Origin: Octadecabacter sp.
GTDB lineage: Bacteria; Pseudomonadota; Alphaproteobacteria; Rhodobacterales; Rhodobacteraceae
Length of the DNA: 16,826 nucleotides
Assembly: GCA_003533975.1 (NCBI GenBank)
Contig: DQCL01000168.1
Coordinates: 1 to 16,826 of the forward strand
Direction: 5' to 3'
A program made the translations under genes and the position numbers. A model generated the notes under the pieces. That model had not been told where the DNA came from. It made no database searches and was given only the letters and a program-made list of their open reading frames with translations. Every line of letters starts with the position of its first letter. Position 1 is the stretch's first letter. Shown piece by piece: positions 13,328 through 16,826 of the stretch.

Positions 13328-15463
13328 ATGAAACAAACAATTCCAGTCACCCGTGATCTTGTTTTCGTTGGCGGCGGTCACGCCCACGCGCTGGTGCTGC
13401 GCAGTTGGGGGATGAACCCGTTGCCGGGCGTCCGCCTGACCGTGATCAACCCGGGCCCCACCGCGCCCTATTCTGGGATGCTTCCCGGTTTTGTTGCTGG
13501 CCACTACACCCGCGATGAATTGGACATCGACTTGGTAAAGCTCGCTCGTTTCGCGGGCGCACGCCTAATCGCAGGCAAAGCTGTTGCGATTGATCCGGCC
13601 ACAAAAACCATCACTGTGCCGGATCGCCCGACAATTACCTATGATGTGGCAGCGATTGACGTTGGCATTACGTCTGAAATGCCCGCCCTTGCGGGGTTCT
13701 CCGAACATGGCATTCCCGCCAAACCGCTCGGCGTTTTTGCCTCTCGTTGGGATGCATACCGTGCGAACGCGACCGCCCCGAAGGTCGCCGTGATCGGTGG
13801 CGGTGTAGCTGGTGCAGAGCTTGCGATGGCAATGGCATACGCCCTGCGTGACCGTGCTCCCGAAGTGTCTCTGATTGATCGAGGCGAAGTCCTTGACGGG
13901 TTTAACGAGCCAACACGCAATCGCCTTCTTTCGGCGCTTGAGGAACTCAATGTATCATTGGTGGAACATGCCGACGTCGCTGAAATCCTGCCCGATGCGG
14001 TGCGGCTCACAGACGGCACGCTCGTTCCATCGGACTTTACAACGGGTGCCGCGGGTGCGCGTCCTCATGACTGGATCGCGGACATGGGTCTTGATCTGCA
14101 CGAAGGATCGCTCATCGTTGGGCCGACTTTGCAAACCTCAAATCCGGATGTTTTTGCGGTGGGCGACTGCGCGCATCTATCCCATGACCCGCGCCCCAAG
14201 GCGGGTGTTTTTGCTGTCCGTGAAGCGCCGTACTTGTTCGACAATCTGCGCGCCCGCTTGTCTGCCGGAAAGATGCGCAACTACCACCCGCAGAAAGACT
14301 ACCTCAAACTGATCTCGCTTGGCGGGAAAGAGGCACTCGCAGAGAAACTGGGCACTGCGCGGCGCAGCAAGCTGTTGTGGAAATGGAAAAACCACATCGA
14401 CCGCACGTTCATGAACCAGTTTGAAAAGCTCCCCCAAATGGAAACCGATTTGCCGGTGCGCGTAGCGTCGGGCGTTCAGGACGCGCTCGGTGATGCACCA
14501 CTGTGCGGTGGCTGCGGCGCCAAGGTCGGGCGCGGCGCACTACAAGGCGCGCTTGCGACATTGCCGGAAACGGACCGTGACGACATCGTTCCGTTGGCCG
14601 GTGACGACGCAGCTTTGCTGAAGACAGGGGGTGCACTTCAGGTCTTAACGACGGACCATCTGAGCGCGGTTTCAAATGACCCTGTCCTCATGGCGAAAAT
14701 CACGGCAATCCACGCGATGGGCGACATCTGGGCGATGGGCGCGGACCCGCAGGCGGCTGTTTTGTCCCTTACGCTTCCGCGCATGTCGCCCGACCTGCAG
14801 CAACGCACTGTCACAGAAATCACGCAAACCATTTCCGAAAACTTGGGCGGTGCAGCGCTTGTCGGTGGCCACACGACGATGGGTGATAGTATGACCATCG
14901 GCCTTTCGATAACGGGTCTGTGCGCTAAGGATCCTGTGACATTGGCCGGTGCGCAAGTTGGCGATGTTTTAGTGCTCACCAAACCTGTCGGGTCTGGCAC
15001 GATATTGGCCGCCGAAATGCGCCGTCTTGCGCATGGTGCGGACGTGTTGGCGTGCTACAGCTCTATGACACAAAGCAGTGAAGAAATCGCACGAGCGTTA
15101 AAGAATGCACATGCGATGACCGATGTAACGGGCTTCGGGCTGGCGGGGCATTTGGCAGGTCTGTGTGAAGCATCTGGTGTTGGCGCGACGGTGCATTTGG
15201 ATGATGTCCCACTTCTCGACGGGGCATTGGCGCTGGCTGAATCCGGCGTTCGGTCTTCGCTGTTCCCAGATAACCGCAATGATCCGCGCGTTACCGCGCC
15301 CGATACCGCGCGTGGCGATCTGATGTTTGACCCGCAAACCGCAGGCGGTTTGCTGGCTGCACTACCTCGCAAAGAAGCGGAGGCGATTGCGAAAGGACGC
15401 GCCTCTGCGAACTTTACGATTATTGGTGAAATCACGGACGACAGTGGCGTGACGTTCAGCTAA
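13328..15463 (+). CDS. selD: SelD selenophosphate synthase fused to an N-terminal FAD/NAD(P) oxidoreductase
   Basis: This is a 711-aa two-domain protein. Residues 1 to about 370 are a type-II NADH-dehydrogenase-like flavoprotein: FAD-binding VGGGHAHA (14-21), NAD(P)-binding VIGGGVAG (155-162) and the FAD-closing NPDVFAVGDCA (272-282). Residues about 385-711 are SelD: catalytic C396 and K399 in CGGCGAK (E. coli C17 and K20), the ATP/Mg segment VPLAGDDAA, TTDHLSAVSNDP (441-452), GGHTTMGD and TDVTGFGLAGH. SelD makes selenophosphate from selenide and ATP. The oxidoreductase half may reduce a selenium form for SelD; that is inference. The catalytic position is Cys, not selenocysteine. No clear SD precedes the ATG. 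The gap from the AttH gene is 57 nt with no terminator. It is convergent with mnmH (8-nt overlap). Confidence 0.95.
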   Translation: MKQTIPVTRDLVFVGGGHAHALVLRSWGMNPLPGVRLTVINPGPTAPYSGMLPGFVAGHYTRDELDIDLVKLARFAGARLIAGKAVAIDPATKTITVPDRPTITYDVAAIDVGITSEMPALAGFSEHGIPAKPLGVFASRWDAYRANATAPKVAVIGGGVAGAELAMAMAYALRDRAPEVSLIDRGEVLDGFNEPTRNRLLSALEELNVSLVEHADVAEILPDAVRLTDGTLVPSDFTTGAAGARPHDWIADMGLDLHEGSLIVGPTLQTSNPDVFAVGDCAHLSHDPRPKAGVFAVREAPYLFDNLRARLSAGKMRNYHPQKDYLKLISLGGKEALAEKLGTARRSKLLWKWKNHIDRTFMNQFEKLPQMETDLPVRVASGVQDALGDAPLCGGCGAKVGRGALQGALATLPETDRDDIVPLAGDDAALLKTGGALQVLTTDHLSAVSNDPVLMAKITAIHAMGDIWAMGADPQAAVLSLTLPRMSPDLQQRTVTEITQTISENLGGAALVGGHTTMGDSMTIGLSITGLCAKDPVTLAGAQVGDVLVLTKPVGSGTILAAEMRRLAHGADVLACYSSMTQSSEEIARALKNAHAMTDVTGFGLAGHLAGLCEASGVGATVHLDDVPLLDGALALAESGVRSSLFPDNRNDPRVTAPDTARGDLMFDPQTAGGLLAALPRKEAEAIAKGRASANFTIIGEITDDSGVTFS

Positions 15464-16508
15464 CGCCTTTAACCCATGCAGCGATTTGCTCGGTGAGTTG
15501 GGCGCGTGCGGGCTCGTCTAGTGCAGCAGTTTCGAACCGCTGCAAGACTTCTGCTCCGTTGCGTGACCGGCCAGACCGATACGTCGGGTCGTAATGTTCT
15601 ACGATTAACGCGCGTGCGAGGTCTTCAAACGCACCCGTATCTAGGAGCTCTTTCCAGTCATCAACAAGCCGTCCACGATGGCGGCGCAGAAATTCGAGCT
15701 TCCCAGCAAGCGCTTCAGAATTTGCACTCACATCAGCATAGGCATCCGCTAAGTACTGCGCCCGCGCGTCCAGAGGTGCTTCAATTTCAATACGTGGCGC
15801 GTCCTTCATCGCTGCCCAAAGCGAGGGCGGAACGATGCGTGCGCCGACTTTGCTGCTTTCCGCTTCCACGATCACAGGACGTGTCGGGTCAAGCTGCGCC
15901 AACGCGCAGGCCAGTGCCGTCTCGAACCCCTTTTGCGCTGGTTGCCCGCCGACCATACCCCCAAGCAAGGACCCCCGATGGTTCGCTAATCCTTCAAGGT
16001 CGAGGACCTGAACATCGAGTGATCGCAACCGGTGCAATATGTCGGTCTTTGCGGTGCCGGTATTGCCATCAAGTAGGATCAAACGATGCGGCAGCGCACC
16101 CTCATAAAGCGCACCATAAACAAGGTTACGGTAGCTTTGGTATCCACCTTCAACGACCTCAGCGCGCCACCCGATCTGCGTAAGGATAGACGCAAATGAT
16201 CCGGATCGCTGTCCACCCCGCCAGCAATAGACCAGTGGGCGCCACCCCCCATCCATATCCTTCAGCGGACCATCCAAATACGAGGCCACATTTCGCGCAA
16301 CCAAAGCCGCGCCAATCTTGCGGGCCTTAAAGGGGTTTTCTTGTGTGTATATCGTTCCGACCCGTGCGCGCTCATCGTTGCTTAATGACGGCAGGTTGAT
16401 CGCGCCTGGGATGTGATCTTCTGCAAATTCCGCAGGCGAACGCGCATCAATCACGGTGTCAAATCCGTGGTTTAGAATATCGCCAAGGGTGGAAAACGCG
16501 GTTCGCAT
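15456..16508 (-). CDS. mnmH: MnmH (SelU), tRNA 2-selenouridine synthase
   Basis: The 350-aa enzyme has an N-terminal rhodanese domain (about 5-125) with the catalytic cysteine C95 in YCWRGGQRS (94-102). A P-loop domain with LLDGNTGTAKTDIL (145-158) follows, then a helical C-terminus. MnmH replaces the sulfur of 2-thiouridine at the tRNA wobble position with selenium, using selenophosphate through a geranylated intermediate. The length matches the family (about 350-365 aa). The SelD that supplies its substrate is encoded next to it but on the opposite strand, ending 8 nt inside this gene. The start at 16508 is the family start, although the SD is weak (GGGAT about 15 nt upstream). The phosphatase gene lies 60 nt upstream on the same strand and may be co-transcribed. 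Confidence 0.95.
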   Translation of the reverse strand: MRTAFSTLGDILNHGFDTVIDARSPAEFAEDHIPGAINLPSLSNDERARVGTIYTQENPFKARKIGAALVARNVASYLDGPLKDMDGGWRPLVYCWRGGQRSGSFASILTQIGWRAEVVEGGYQSYRNLVYGALYEGALPHRLILLDGNTGTAKTDILHRLRSLDVQVLDLEGLANHRGSLLGGMVGGQPAQKGFETALACALAQLDPTRPVIVEAESSKVGARIVPPSLWAAMKDAPRIEIEAPLDARAQYLADAYADVSANSEALAGKLEFLRRHRGRLVDDWKELLDTGAFEDLARALIVEHYDPTYRSGRSRNGAEVLQRFETAALDEPARAQLTEQIAAWVKGVS

Positions 16509-16568
16509 ACTGCGCTGTCTATCCCAGCGGGTAAGCAGCTGAAAGGCGCTTGTCGGGTTGAGGGCGAT

Positions 16569-16826
16569 CTAAACGTTGGGTGTCAGGGCCGTTCGCCCCG
16601 TCTCATCCAGCGTAAACCATTTCCCCGCATCAAGAACGGCGGGCACCAAAGTGCGCCCATATCCGGCCCCTGAATCAAGGTTGATACGATTGCCATGATG
16701 TTGTGGAAAATCGAGCGCCGTATGGCCGTGAACCACAATCTTCCCGTGGTCGGCATCACTGTCGATCCAGCCGTCACGGATCCAAGTCAGATCATCCTCT
16801 GTTTGCTCATCCAGCGGAACGCCAAC
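16569..16826 (-). CDS. Ser/Thr-type metallophosphatase, C-terminal part, cut by the window edge
   Basis: The last 85 residues are visible, ending with TAG at 16569-16571. They contain WIRDGWIDSDADHGKIVVHGHTALDFP, where VHGHT (32-36 of the fragment) is the late metal-binding motif of calcineurin-like phosphoesterases. It is followed by RINLDSGAGYGRTL (47-60), as in bacterial PP1/PP2A-like protein phosphatases of the PrpA/ApaH-related type. It therefore probably hydrolyses phosphate esters using a dinuclear metal site; the substrate cannot be told. The N-terminal GDIHG and GDYVDRG motifs should lie beyond the right edge. It runs in the same direction as mnmH, 60 nt upstream of it. Confidence 0.85.
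   Translation of the reverse strand, partial: VGVPLDEQTEDDLTWIRDGWIDSDADHGKIVVHGHTALDFPQHHGNRINLDSGAGYGRTLVPAVLDAGKWFTLDETGRTALTPNV

Noticed and set aside
12938..13504. 188-aa open frame on the minus strand across the AttH-selD junction
   Set aside because: It is antisense to two well-supported genes, has no convincing SD, and its composition is typical of a shadow frame.
14508..14530. Possible selenocysteine codon at the SelD active site
   Set aside because: The catalytic position is TGC (Cys), not TGA, and the frame is uninterrupted.
1..16826. CRISPR array, insertion sequence, prophage, tRNA gene or defence system
   Set aside because: No regularly spaced repeats, transposase or integrase motifs, tRNA-like cloverleaf or known defence proteins were recognised by eye; a tRNAscan or profile search was not possible.

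Overview
The window looks like chromosomal DNA of a marine alphaproteobacterium, most likely a Rhodobacterales / Roseobacter-group species. I base this on moderately high G+C, typical alphaproteobacterial protein variants (the MYPF-type acyl-CoA thioesterase, a BktB-like thiolase, the SelD fusion) and tight gene packing. The genus is an inference. No transposase, integrase, CRISPR array, tRNA or rRNA gene is visible, and all large genes look intact.

Layout, left to right. 1-108 (-) is the N-terminal part of the ribosome-rescue hydrolase ArfB. 109-477 has no large gene but is dense in structure: an 11-nt tandem repeat, a strong intrinsic terminator, several hairpins and an 18-codon ORF on the minus strand. 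That ORF's Shine-Dalgarno (SD) sequence is complementary over 15-16 nt to the very 3' end of 16S rRNA. 478-1119 (-) is the YhhQ queuosine-precursor transporter. 1224-3547 (-) is a translationally coupled pair: an UMF1-type MFS transporter followed by the murein endopeptidase MepA. 3727-4260 (-) is a hot-dog thioesterase.

A divergent promoter region (4261-4385) then leads into the plus-strand genes yggT and recQ, with the recQ ribosome-binding site buried in a 10-bp inverted repeat, and then yaaA. yaaA is tail-to-tail with a BktB-like beta-ketothiolase (-), and their stop codons overlap. A 55-aa small protein gene (-) with a perfect dyad beside its SD follows.

9209-13270 (+) is a three-gene overlapping operon: YbbA/LolD-type ATPase, YbbP-type FtsX-domain permease and a secreted AttH/CrtC-like protein. 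13328-16508 holds the selenium genes: an FAD/NAD(P) oxidoreductase-SelD fusion (+) facing the tRNA 2-selenouridine synthase MnmH (-), with overlapping 3' ends. The right edge holds the C-terminal part of a metallophosphatase (-).

Functional links: SelD makes selenophosphate, which MnmH uses to modify tRNA wobble uridines. YhhQ feeds another wobble modification (queuosine). ArfB rescues stalled ribosomes. The least explained part is the small structured transcription unit between yhhQ and arfB. Most of the rest is recognisable core or shell genome.
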